This document shows, piece after piece, positions 35,473 through 44,250 of a DNA stretch of 64,000 bases. The position numbers and the translations under genes were made by a program. A model generated the notes under the pieces. It saw nothing but the letters and a program-made list of their open reading frames with translations, was not told where the DNA came from and did no database searches. Origin of the DNA: Mucilaginibacter_A sp050955045 (GTDB taxonomy: Bacteria; Bacteroidota; Bacteroidia; Sphingobacteriales; Sphingobacteriaceae); assembly GCA_050955045.1 (NCBI GenBank), contig JBPBQV010000001.1:248001-312000 (forward strand). Reading direction: 5' to 3'. How positions within the stretch are numbered: the stretch's first letter is position 1; each line of letters opens with the position of its first letter.

Positions 35473-35560
35473 ATACTTCTTTTATGCCTGTATTTTGCAT
35501 CTATGTAATAATACAAAAAAGGAAGAAATACTCCTGTTTTTAAGGCGATAAAAGAAGTAT
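35473..35560. repeat. GATAAAAGAAGYAT-type palindromic element, 88 bp
   Basis: The left end ATACTTCTTTTATGCC and right end GGCGATAAAAGAAGTAT are inverted, with GCC pairing GGC. The interior is unlike other copies. It occupies most of the 240-base gap between the OmpA-like and wza genes, probably also in the region of the wza promoter. Confidence 0.8.
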
Positions 35561-35613
35561 TTAACTAAACCAGTTGATTTAAACAAACTTTCAATTATTT
35601 TGAATAAGCAGAT

Positions 35614-36087
35614 TTATTTGCTTACTTCCTTCAACTTAATTTCGACCCTCCTATTTTTCTGACGGCCTTCTTCTGTTTTATTTGTAGCAATAGGTATGGT
35701 ACTGCCATAAGGTATTGCTACTATACGATCCTTTTGTACGCCTTTTGCTATCAAATAGTTTTTAACTTCTACAGCTCTTTTTTCGGATAATACCCAGTTT
35801 GGTTTGTACTGTCCGATAGAATCTGCATGGCCGCGCAGGGAAACTACATAATCATCTTCAATGATCAATTTAGCTAGTTTATTTAAATTATTATTGTAAT
35901 TAGCCCGGACAGAAGCTTTTGCAAAATTGTATTCAATGTTACGCGTTACTTCTGCAATTAATGCGCTCTTATCATCCCGGAACGTTTTCCGGACTGTTTT
36001 TTTTGATGTATGAACATCAATTGCTTTTACACCTGCAAAAAAAAGCAGCATTGTTAATGCTGCTGTAAAAAATACATTGGTTTTCAT
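35614..36087 (-). CDS. OmpA-family peptidoglycan-binding protein
   Basis: A 157-residue exported protein with a signal peptide (1-22, FFAGVKA-ID) and an OmpA C-terminal domain. The peptidoglycan-contact pattern is present: LRGHADSIGQYKPNW, then LSEKRAVEVKNYLIAKGV, AIPYGSTIPIATN and GRQKNRRVEI. There is no lipobox and no N-terminal barrel, so it is a soluble periplasmic or loosely envelope-attached wall binder. It lies upstream of wza-wzc in the same direction with a repeat element between. It may anchor the export machinery to the wall, but this is inferred from position only. Confidence 0.88.
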   Translation of the reverse strand: MKTNVFFTAALTMLLFFAGVKAIDVHTSKKTVRKTFRDDKSALIAEVTRNIEYNFAKASVRANYNNNLNKLAKLIIEDDYVVSLRGHADSIGQYKPNWVLSEKRAVEVKNYLIAKGVQKDRIVAIPYGSTIPIATNKTEEGRQKNRRVEIKLKEVSK

Positions 36088-36590
36088 AAATAATTGATTT
36101 TAATGATTAATGTGGAAGTATACACACGTTGAAAGAATATTTGTTTTGATAAATTATATATAACATTGAATATTTACGCAGTTATATAGCAAACAGATTT
36201 TAAGAAAACCCGTACAGTAACTCAACTATTTCTAAATTGTTTAAAGTTGAATTTTAACTGGTTTAAGTATTTGTTTTAACATGCTTTTATAACAAAACAA
36301 GTAGGTAAAATAATATTATTACATAAAACGTAAATAAATTATCTATTTGATTAGCAATAAGTTCCAACTGATAGATAAACAATTGACTTATTTAATTTAT
36401 ACCGCTTTTAGCAAAGTTTTTTTATATCCTAATAACTTTTAAGCTATAATTGTCGTTAAAAAGAGGTAAATAAATGCAAAAAATAGTCTTTGCATTTAAG
36501 TAAAAACTAATATAGATACATCTTTTAATTTAATATAACACTAAATTGCTGTATTTAAACAAGTACTTATCAGCTTCATTAATACATTCT
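36088..36590. other. Divergent AT-rich regulatory region
   Basis: This 503-base gap lies between the OmpA-like gene (minus) and the 1034-residue secreted-protein gene (plus), and must hold both promoters. The only structured feature I find is the 10-bp-arm inverted repeat at 36471-36498. There is no reading frame of note and no full copy of the GATAAAAGAAGYAT element. Confidence 0.5.
36471..36498. repeat. Perfect 10-bp inverted repeat upstream of the 1034-residue secreted protein
   Basis: TAAATGCAAA (36471-36480) and TTTGCATTTA (36489-36498) are perfect inverted arms around AAATAGTC, 93 bases before the ATG. A TAGTCTTTG overlapping the right arm is close to a TAnnTTTG -7 box, so this could be an operator over a promoter. 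Confidence 0.45.
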
Positions 36591-39500
36591 ATGAAAACAC
36601 TTTATTGTATATTGTTGTCCATATTTATTTCTCATTTTGCACAAGCACAACAAGTTACAAAAGTTGAATGTTGTGTGGAAATTGGGGGTAAAGCATCGAT
36701 TATTATCAATGATAACAGCAGTAGTGGATCCGCTCAGGCTACCTCTCCCGTTAATACCACTACTGTTAATGGTGGCTTTGATTTTAAATTAGATGTTTCT
36801 GCCAATACTTCTGCCGGTGTTTATAATACAAACGATGTTTTAATACGTACGCTATGGAGTGGTGTTAGGTATGAAGCTGGATGTTATACTGGGAAGTGGG
36901 ATGGTTATTTAGATGATGGGACTACGTTGGCTGCTTTGGGAAGTTATACGGTAAAAGTTGTTTCTAACAACATCCTGCCAACATGGGAAGGCTCGGTAGG
37001 CAATACATCTTTAAACCTAACAGGGCCAAATATCCATAAAGGTTATTTCCCGATGCAGTGTATTGCCATCACAAGTAGCAACCTTTATTATGGTTCGGGC
37101 TATAGCGAAGCGCAGTCATCCAACCATTACGCTGCTTTAAACAACATTCAGGTAAGAAGTGATGCGCTTTATGGTGCCACCACACAATCCACTTACTTCT
37201 GTTGCAGCGATAACACCAATGTTTATTGGGGCGGTATAGATGCCAACAGTGGCACTTACCAGACCGATCCTACTTTTCCAACCTTTATCAACCAGAACCT
37301 ATTTATACATAAAACAAGTTTGAACAATACTCTAGCTTCATTTTCTCAAGGCACTTCTTACCAGGTCAACCACGGCACAAACTACAATAGTGTTGTCGGA
37401 ATTACTTCATCAGGCACCAATAATACGAATATAACTGGGATGGATGTCCAGAAAAATGGGAACTTTTTGTTTGTTGCCTTTGGTAAACTGAACCGGCTTT
37501 TGGTTATTGATAAAAATACCGGTGCCACTATTCAAACGCTTACCATAAACAATATTGGGTCTGTTGCATGTGATTATTCCGGCAACCTTTGGGTAGGTAC
37601 TGCAACTGCTAATGAAGTTAGCAGTACCTTTGCCATTACGCAAGGCAGCAATGGCATAATAAAAAAATATACAATCAATAGCTCAACCGGCACCATTACG
37701 CCTACAACAACTGTTATAGGTAATTATACAAATTATAAAAAAGGCTTTAGTTATGATTCCGAACAGTTTGCCATTTCCCCAGTTACAGGCAATTTGCGCC
37801 TAACAGATGTTGTAACAAATCAATTTAAACTATACAATGCCTCAAACGGTAACCTGATTTCTACAAAAGGTGTGGTAGGCGGGTATGCGAACGGCCCTGC
37901 TGTTAGTTACGATAAATTTATGATGACCGGCTTTCGGGACGGTGCAAAACCGTTTATTGCTTATCAGGCAGATGGAACATGGTGGGGCAACGATTCAATG
38001 AATTTTAGGACAATACATTTTACCGAAGCAGGAGATTTTATTGAACAAATAGCCTACTTAGGGCGCGTAAGGAATGTTACCGTAGATAAAAACGATGCCA
38101 CACGCATTTTTGCCAACTTTAACGAGTTTAAGAGGGACTATACTAAAACACTTGCCGGTACAAACGGTAGCTGGACACTGGCAAACAACTGGTATTACGG
38201 CTTAACAGAAAACCAGGTGAACGATTATACTGGGTTCCAGGAGGTTGCCACTTTACCCAATGGCCGGACGTATGCTAATGGTGTGGGAAACATTAAAGAA
38301 TTAACAACCTTCGGATTAAAGGAAACAGGTGTGGAAGGTGCTTTTTTTGATAGCAATCTAAACCTTTATAAACAAACCCAATTTACCGGTGCAACAGAAA
38401 CTAATACCATATTCCAGAATTTAAGAACGGGTTTTGATGCTTCGGGTAACCCTATTTATTCCGGTTTTACAACTTATTGTACTACTCCAACCTATAGTTT
38501 CCAAAAACCTATACCTTATAATAATGCACTCCATGTTGATAAGGTTAACCCCGATAAATGGATATTCTGGAAAGGCAACAATGATGACGGCCTTCACTTG
38601 GGCAGTATCAAAAGAGGCCAGAATAACTTTGAATGGATGGCCACGCCTTCAACCTTCAAGGGAGACCCTACCTATCAGGGGGCCTATCCATTAGATGGCA
38701 CTTTAGACATTGGCAACTATAAAAACAACAACAACTCACCCGCACATTACCTGGACAACTTTATAATCTGGAACGACCACGGCGAGTTTTATAGAGGCGG
38801 ACAAGAACAGCCAAACATCTGGAATATGTTTACAGATTCTGGCCTATTCCTGATAAATTTTGGCGAAGAAGTAAGAAGCCCAGGCGGCGTTACAGCTGGG
38901 GTTTGGGAGGCTGGGAACACTTTTTCAAGCGGCATGGCCAAACTTGGGAATATGTACAAAGGTTTCTATTCGGATGAAAGCTACCACAGCGGTATTGGCG
39001 AATATACACTGGACAATATTGGCAGCGTGTACACAATCAGCATCCCACTTACAGTAAGTGCTGTAATCAGCAAAAATGTCGATGCAGCGGATATAATGGC
39101 CGAATTGCCTTTCCGTTCTTCTGATTTTACCGGCGGAAACGGTTGGACAAAAACAAGTCTTAATGGTTTTAATATCAAAACATCTGTCCTTGCTTACAAA
39201 AAAAACAGTGTCGACCTGTACATAACTGCGAACAATAGCCAAGATAATTTTTTAACGCGCGATTTAGGCAATAATAACACTAATGGCTGGACAGTAAGCG
39301 GCAAAGCATATTTTCAGTACGGCAGTTACAACGATAACGATGCAATGGCTATAAAAGTTTTTGATGTTAACGGCAAAGAGCTAGTTAGGTTTAGGGTAAC
39401 AACTGATAATACTTATACAAAAAGAGTTATTTTCAATAATAACGTGGTTTTGTCCACACCCTCAAGTTCTGCTTTAGCCGTTATGCTCAACTCCTTGCAG

Positions 39501-39695
39501 CCTTTTTCAATTAACAATTCTGACGGGCAAATACAGGTGATTTTCGCCAATTATTCAGCCATTGTCACTACGCCCTTTGAACAAGGTGCAGACTTTACAA
39601 AGCCCGCAAAAATACAGGTCAAACTGAATGCGGGTGATGGAAGAGTTATCGATATTTCGGAGCTGAAATTTAAACTAATTAATGAAAAAAACTAA
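36591..39695 (+). CDS. Large secreted protein of unknown function (FlgD-Ig-like segment, propeller-like centre)
   Basis: A 1034-residue exported protein. The signal peptide MKTLYCILLSIFISHFAQAQ supports ATG 36591 over an upstream TTG. Residues ~60-130 resemble a FlgD-type Ig fold (LIRTLWSGVRYEAG, KWDGYLDDGTTLAALGSYTV). Residues ~190-450 carry beta-propeller-like units (NGNFLFVAFGKLNRLLVID, CDYSGNLWVGTA). The second half is Trp/Asn/Tyr-rich, with HYLDNFIIWNDHGEF, and may be a carbohydrate-active or binding region. No T9SS sorting domain is seen at the end. Base composition is richer in GC than its neighbours. It sits between two polysaccharide sub-loci; function unknown. Confidence 0.7.
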   Translation: MKTLYCILLSIFISHFAQAQQVTKVECCVEIGGKASIIINDNSSSGSAQATSPVNTTTVNGGFDFKLDVSANTSAGVYNTNDVLIRTLWSGVRYEAGCYTGKWDGYLDDGTTLAALGSYTVKVVSNNILPTWEGSVGNTSLNLTGPNIHKGYFPMQCIAITSSNLYYGSGYSEAQSSNHYAALNNIQVRSDALYGATTQSTYFCCSDNTNVYWGGIDANSGTYQTDPTFPTFINQNLFIHKTSLNNTLASFSQGTSYQVNHGTNYNSVVGITSSGTNNTNITGMDVQKNGNFLFVAFGKLNRLLVIDKNTGATIQTLTINNIGSVACDYSGNLWVGTATANEVSSTFAITQGSNGIIKKYTINSSTGTITPTTTVIGNYTNYKKGFSYDSEQFAISPVTGNLRLTDVVTNQFKLYNASNGNLISTKGVVGGYANGPAVSYDKFMMTGFRDGAKPFIAYQADGTWWGNDSMNFRTIHFTEAGDFIEQIAYLGRVRNVTVDKNDATRIFANFNEFKRDYTKTLAGTNGSWTLANNWYYGLTENQVNDYTGFQEVATLPNGRTYANGVGNIKELTTFGLKETGVEGAFFDSNLNLYKQTQFTGATETNTIFQNLRTGFDASGNPIYSGFTTYCTTPTYSFQKPIPYNNALHVDKVNPDKWIFWKGNNDDGLHLGSIKRGQNNFEWMATPSTFKGDPTYQGAYPLDGTLDIGNYKNNNNSPAHYLDNFIIWNDHGEFYRGGQEQPNIWNMFTDSGLFLINFGEEVRSPGGVTAGVWEAGNTFSSGMAKLGNMYKGFYSDESYHSGIGEYTLDNIGSVYTISIPLTVSAVISKNVDAADIMAELPFRSSDFTGGNGWTKTSLNGFNIKTSVLAYKKNSVDLYITANNSQDNFLTRDLGNNNTNGWTVSGKAYFQYGSYNDNDAMAIKVFDVNGKELVRFRVTTDNTYTKRVIFNNNVVLSTPSSSALAVMLNSLQPFSINNSDGQIQVIFANYSAIVTTPFEQGADFTKPAKIQVKLNAGDGRVIDISELKFKLINEKN

Positions 39696-39774
39696 TCACC
39701 TATAAATATGTATTTTTACCAACTAGATTAATTTCTTATACAATACATAAATTTGGAAATTATTATTAAAATAT

Positions 39775-40962
39775 TTATACTTTCAATAAAACCTTTTCAT
39801 AAACCTTCTTCGTTTGCATTGCTGTATTTTCCCAAGAAAAATTTTTAAGTTGTTCATATCCTTTTGCAATCATCTCTTCACGAAAAGTCGGGTTATTCAC
39901 AACACTTTTTAAAGCGTTTAACATGGATTCCGGATTCTTCGGATCGAAATAAACAACAGCATCTTCTCCAATTTCAGATAAAGAACTTGTATTGCTAATT
40001 ATAGCAGGACAACCACAACTAAACGCTTCCAAAACAGGCAGACCGAAACCTTCATACATGGAGGGAAATACAAAAGCAATGGCATTTTTATAAAGATATA
40101 TTAATTCGTCATCATTTACGAACTTTGTATGTACAGAATCTTGAATGCCTAACTTGTTGAATAAATATTGTTCAGAAGCATTGAAAGGCGAACCTGTACA
40201 AACAATATTAATATTTTTATTTGTAAGTTTTAAAGATGCAAACATTTGCGCAAAAAACAGAAAATTTTTATAGTCAAGCCTTCCTCCAACAAACAGCAAA
40301 TACTTTTCAGGAATTGTATTTTTAAAAGCCTCTGAGACATTTTCTATTTCTTCTTCTAATGAATTTGCTAAATAAATTACATCAATTTTTTGTTCGTTAA
40401 CATTAAAAATATTAATCAAATCCTTTTTGGTATTCTCAGAAACTGTAATAATTCTATCCGCCCTGTTTATCACGGCTTTATTTTTATCTGGCTGGTACAT
40501 CATCATCTCCGGGAAAACTTGGTTAATCAGATCATGAACAGTTAAAACATAAGTTTTATCACCAATATAGTCCATAAAGTAATCATCAAAATAAGTAGGA
40601 TGAAATATATCGAAATTACCTTCTTTTATTTTTTTAATATTTAACGCTTTATTTTTTTCATATTCCATAACTGAGAATTGTTCTTTATGAATCTTATTCT
40701 TAAATCTATACAATAACTTCTCTTTTGTATAAGCCAATTTAGATAAAATACCAATATTATCGCTTAATCGAAAAGGGTCAGGCGTTAATCTATTGATAAA
40801 ATAAGGATGGGTTTTTAAATAAATATTGCTGGAATAAATAATTGGAATTTCCCAACTAACGTCATCGTCTTTATCAAATTGAGTAATAAGTTCATAAATA
40901 TATCTTGAAATCCCTCCTACTTTTTGGTTAGAAAATATTTGGAAGTCATATAAAATTTTCAT
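39775..40962 (-). CDS. GT4-family glycosyltransferase (mannosyltransferase-like)
   Basis: A 395-residue GT-B enzyme. The N-terminus KILYDFQIFSNQKVGGISR has the GGISR acceptor loop typical of GT4 mannosyl- or rhamnosyltransferases. FDIFHPTYFDDYF and YVLTVHDLINQVFPEM follow. The C-terminal domain has LLFVGGRLDYKNF and the E-x7-E motif EGFGLPVLEAFSCGCPAI. It is cytoplasmic and peripheral to the membrane. It is a single minus-strand gene, with a 79-base gap to the convergent secreted-protein gene. A similar enzyme lies at 42396-43604. Confidence 0.9.
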   Translation of the reverse strand: MKILYDFQIFSNQKVGGISRYIYELITQFDKDDDVSWEIPIIYSSNIYLKTHPYFINRLTPDPFRLSDNIGILSKLAYTKEKLLYRFKNKIHKEQFSVMEYEKNKALNIKKIKEGNFDIFHPTYFDDYFMDYIGDKTYVLTVHDLINQVFPEMMMYQPDKNKAVINRADRIITVSENTKKDLINIFNVNEQKIDVIYLANSLEEEIENVSEAFKNTIPEKYLLFVGGRLDYKNFLFFAQMFASLKLTNKNINIVCTGSPFNASEQYLFNKLGIQDSVHTKFVNDDELIYLYKNAIAFVFPSMYEGFGLPVLEAFSCGCPAIISNTSSLSEIGEDAVVYFDPKNPESMLNALKSVVNNPTFREEMIAKGYEQLKNFSWENTAMQTKKVYEKVLLKV

Positions 40963-41091
40963 GTATAATTAAGTTAAAGCGCGTATGTATATTTTTATTA
41001 CAATAAAGTAGTGCAAACCTTCAATTTAATAATTTTCATTATTTCGATATTAAAGTAAGCGCTGTTTTAAATTTTTATCGAGTTTATTTAT

Positions 41092-41152
41092 GTACTTTTT
41101 TACTGGCAAAAAAACAATCATCTTCTCTATTTTTTGCTGATAAAAGAAGCAT
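41092..41152. repeat. GATAAAAGAAGYAT-type palindromic element, 61 bp
   Basis: The left arm GTACTTTTTTACTGGCAAAA and right arm TTTTTTGCTGATAAAAGAAG are inverted, with one or two mismatches and a short AT-rich centre. It lies in the 289-base divergent gap between a GT4 and a GT2 gene. Confidence 0.7.
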
Positions 41153-41251
41153 TACTTTTTTTCTAATATAATTTTAAGCAGGGCCTAAGCATAAATATAT
41201 TTTATTTAAATGAATGTTTTACATTTGAATTTGTAATAAATTTAAATAAAC

Positions 41252-42217
41252 ATGCTTAATACCCCTTTGGTTTCTGTTATTATACCCTGCTATAACTATG
41301 GAAAATTTTTATCTGAAGCATTAGATAGTGTGTTATCACAAACTTATACAAACTGGGAATGTATTGTGGTAAACGACGGATCAACTGATAATAGTGAAAT
41401 AATAGGAAAAAAATATGAAAATAATGATTCTCGTTTTAAATATATATACCAGAAAAATGCAGGACATTCTTCAGCAAGAAACACTGCTTTAAAAGTATCT
41501 AAAGGAAAGTATATCCAGTTTTTAGATGCAGACGATATGCTGGAAAGAGAAAAGCTTAATCTACAAGTATCTTTAATGGAAGAAAAACCGGAGGTAGATT
41601 TAGTATATAGTGATATTTTAGGATTTCTGGATAAAGATCCAGAAAGAAAACTTACTCCAGCCAGTTTTTTCACACAACCACTTTTATCTGGCAGGGGAGA
41701 AACAATTATTGCCAATCTAATCTCCACAAACTTCTTTTTACCCGGTTGTGTAATCATGAGAAGGACAGTTTATGAAAGAATAGGAACAATGAAATCAAGT
41801 TATGGGTTTGAAGATTGGGAATATTTTTTTAGAATGGCAATTGAAGGCTTTTCATTTTATCATGATGGTAGAGATGACGTAAAATTATTGTCTCGAACAC
41901 ATGGTAATAATACAACTCATAAAGGTATGGAAATGATTAAGTCGAAAATAATTGTTAGAAAAGAAATCATAAAGGTTACTGATTTGTATTTGAAAGAAAA
42001 CAAGTTGCAATTGAGTAAGATTTTTATCAAAAAATTTCAAAGCGAACATAAAAAATTTTTGATATCTGATCAAGCGATATCGAACTTGTACGCCCGTAAA
42101 TATCTTTTAGGAATTAAATATACTTTTCTTGATGCCTACTATTCTGGTAAACCTGCTAACAGTTTTATTAATAGTTTAAAATGGACTTATTATGGATTAA
42201 AAAAAGCCTTTGATTGA
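41252..42217 (+). CDS. GT2-family glycosyltransferase
   Basis: A 321-residue inverting GT-A enzyme. VSVIIPCYNYGKFLSEALDS (6-25) and CIVVNDGSTDNSEIIGKKYE form the nucleotide site. KYIQFLDADDML (~86-97) holds the DxD motif, and GFEDWEYFFRMAIEGF carries the catalytic-base ED pattern. The C-terminal ~100 residues are basic and helical. It stands alone between repeat elements, divergent from one GT4 gene and convergent with another. The sugar is unknown. Confidence 0.9.
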   Translation: MLNTPLVSVIIPCYNYGKFLSEALDSVLSQTYTNWECIVVNDGSTDNSEIIGKKYENNDSRFKYIYQKNAGHSSARNTALKVSKGKYIQFLDADDMLEREKLNLQVSLMEEKPEVDLVYSDILGFLDKDPERKLTPASFFTQPLLSGRGETIIANLISTNFFLPGCVIMRRTVYERIGTMKSSYGFEDWEYFFRMAIEGFSFYHDGRDDVKLLSRTHGNNTTHKGMEMIKSKIIVRKEIIKVTDLYLKENKLQLSKIFIKKFQSEHKKFLISDQAISNLYARKYLLGIKYTFLDAYYSGKPANSFINSLKWTYYGLKKAFD

Positions 42218-42250
42218 AAAAAATCTTTGAGCTTTTTTACTATAAAAACA

Positions 42251-42341
42251 GTATTCTTTTTTATGTCGGTAATCTTTGTTTGACACCACATACAAGAAAA
42301 AAACATGAAAATCTAGCATTTTTAGGCGATAAAAGAAGTAT
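42251..42341. repeat. GATAAAAGAAGYAT-type palindromic element, ~91 bp
   Basis: The left end GTATTCTTTTTTATGTCGG is a diverged arm and the right end TTTTTAGGCGATAAAAGAAG (followed by TAT) is canonical. It fills the convergent gap between GT2 and GT4 genes, where it could also terminate transcripts. Confidence 0.6.
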
Positions 42342-42395
42342 ATGAATAAACTTTATACAAACTCAAAAAGCATTCAATGATATTGTAGTAAAATT

Positions 42396-43604
42396 TTAAG
42401 CTTCTGATTCCATAGCCTTTTCATAGCCAGCTATGTTACTATCAATAAATTTATTCCAGCTAAATTTATCTGCCTGCACTAACGAAGCATTTGACATTTC
42501 TTCTCTTAGTAAACTGTTTTGATAAATATTTAACATTGCTGAACTTAGTGCATCAGCATCTTGCGGATCTACCAATATACCTGCATCACCAACTACTTCG
42601 GGTAAAGATGATGTTTTTGATGTTATTACCGGCACACCACATTGCATAGCTTCTAAAGGGGGCAATCCGAAACCTTCGTAAAGTGATGGATAAACAAATC
42701 CCAATGCATCACTATAAATAAAAGCTAAGTCTTCATCAGGCACATAACCAGTTACAATTATTTTAGATTTAATTAAAGGAGCATTCTCTATCTCAGTAAA
42801 AATTTTATCAAAATTCCATCCTTTAGTGCCAACCAATACTAAGTACACATCCTGTATATGTTCTTGCTCTACTAATCTTACAAAACAACGTATAGTCTGA
42901 TCAATGTTTTTACGTGGCTCTAATGTAGACAAGCTTAAAAAATATTGCTTATTATTCAGGTTATATTTTGATTTTACATGTTCTTTTTTTGTGCTGTCAG
43001 TTGATTTATAGAAACGATCAACAGATGCTGCAAGAGAAGTTATAAAAACACGGTTTGGATCAATAGAAAAAATATTGCATAAATCATTTTTGGTAGAATT
43101 TGACACACAAAAAAACCAGCCATTTTTTTGAATTTTTTCTATAGAACCTTTAACATGCAGTTGGCTTGCATCATTTCTAAAATAATGCGGATACAAAACG
43201 GGAATCAGATCATGAACGGTTAAAAACAACTTGTTGCATTTCTTTTCAATAACTACCGGTGGAATTGGAAAAAATGGGGAATGATAAATATCAGCATGTT
43301 CCAATAATGAATTTATATTTACTTCAGGTAATATTTTGTTTAAATAACCTTTAGTATCTAATGATTTTATTTTACTTATCATCCTATCTTTTATAGTAGG
43401 ATATTCGATTGTCTTAGGAATATTAGCTTCTTTTAAGTATTTAGCAGATTCACTTGGATGATGAATAGATACAAATGAGGAACTACACTTAGACGATTCT
43501 GCCAATCCTTTTGCTAATTCATCAACCACTCTAAAAATTCCTGTTCTTCTATTCTGGTGTTCATAAGAAGCCCCAAGAGCCATTACATCTAAAATAACCT
43601 TCAT
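42396..43604 (-). CDS. GT4-family glycosyltransferase
   Basis: A 402-residue GT-B enzyme. VILDVMALGASYEHQNRRTG and IFRVVDELAKGLAES form the acceptor loop. ADIYHSPFFPIPP and LFLTVHDLIPVLYPHYF are typical of mannosyltransferase-type GT4 proteins. The donor domain shows LSTLEPRKNI and EGFGLPPLEAMQCGVPVI (E-x7-E). It is similar in layout to the enzyme at 39775-40962 and was probably acquired with the same locus. It is followed by a convergent repeat element and preceded by a long gap. Specificity is unknown. Confidence 0.9.
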   Translation of the reverse strand: MKVILDVMALGASYEHQNRRTGIFRVVDELAKGLAESSKCSSSFVSIHHPSESAKYLKEANIPKTIEYPTIKDRMISKIKSLDTKGYLNKILPEVNINSLLEHADIYHSPFFPIPPVVIEKKCNKLFLTVHDLIPVLYPHYFRNDASQLHVKGSIEKIQKNGWFFCVSNSTKNDLCNIFSIDPNRVFITSLAASVDRFYKSTDSTKKEHVKSKYNLNNKQYFLSLSTLEPRKNIDQTIRCFVRLVEQEHIQDVYLVLVGTKGWNFDKIFTEIENAPLIKSKIIVTGYVPDEDLAFIYSDALGFVYPSLYEGFGLPPLEAMQCGVPVITSKTSSLPEVVGDAGILVDPQDADALSSAMLNIYQNSLLREEMSNASLVQADKFSWNKFIDSNIAGYEKAMESEA

Positions 43605-44250
43605 ACAATACTGCTTATTCTCATCGAAATTAATAATTATATTGGTGCCTAAGATAATAAACTTAGGAACATTTCTGCATTTAATAATTTATACTTGTTC
43701 AAAAATGATTTTATTAAAATTTATAGATAGCCTTTTATGTAATCTTGCAGAAATTGCAAACAATAATGTAATAGATTAGCAAATTAACCTGATGCAGAAT
43801 GATAAAATTTTAAAAATTCCCTTAAAGTTTGCTTAAGCAATGCTTTATTTACTAATAGACTATTAATCAGCTATACAGTAAAAGTCTCTATTAACTCATA
43901 TATTCAATAACAGGTTGAAAATCAGAAATTGGGGGAATACAAGGAACATTATAGTTTTGTAATAATATATAGCTTTTAAAGGAAATGATTTATGCGTGTT
44001 ATAATAGCAACAAAATATCAATTGAATCTTTGTTGTTTTACCGAAATAGGGGAAGCAGCTAAAAATAATTATGAACTTATTTAACTTTAACATAAAAAAG
44101 TGTCTCAAAAAAGTTTTCTATGCTTAATTAAATAATAACATCAACTACAACTAGCATAGCTGATGAACGTATAAGTTGGTTTAATCAGTATTGAAATATC
44201 TTAATTTATAAAATTATCCGTTACCTTTGGCCCCAAAACATTACCAGTTT
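43605..44250. other. Divergent intergenic region before the second wza
   Basis: A 646-base AT-rich stretch. It includes the wza -7 box at 44222-44229 and a CAGTATTGA motif at 44186-44194, 65 bases before the wza start. A 70-codon frame on the minus strand (43896-44108) is very Phe/Ile/Leu-rich and looks like chance. No RNA gene or full repeat element was found. Confidence 0.5.
44222..44229 (+). promoter_or_regulatory. -7 element of the second wza-wzc operon
   Basis: TACCTTTG matches TAnnTTTG and lies 21 bases before the ATG at 44251. No clear -33 TTTG was found at the right distance. Confidence 0.5.

Noticed and set aside
36591..39695. Type IX secretion sorting domain at the end of the 1034-residue protein
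   Set aside because: The C-terminus lacks the conserved pattern of the T9SS domain and ends in a charged stretch.
42200..42238. A/T-rich stem after the GT2 gene as an intrinsic terminator
   Set aside because: The stem is only A/T plus one GC pair and overlaps the coding end; the adjacent repeat element is the better candidate.
43896..44108. 70-codon minus-strand frame, rich in Phe, Ile and Leu
   Set aside because: Composition is as expected for AT-rich DNA, with no start context and no similarity to known families.
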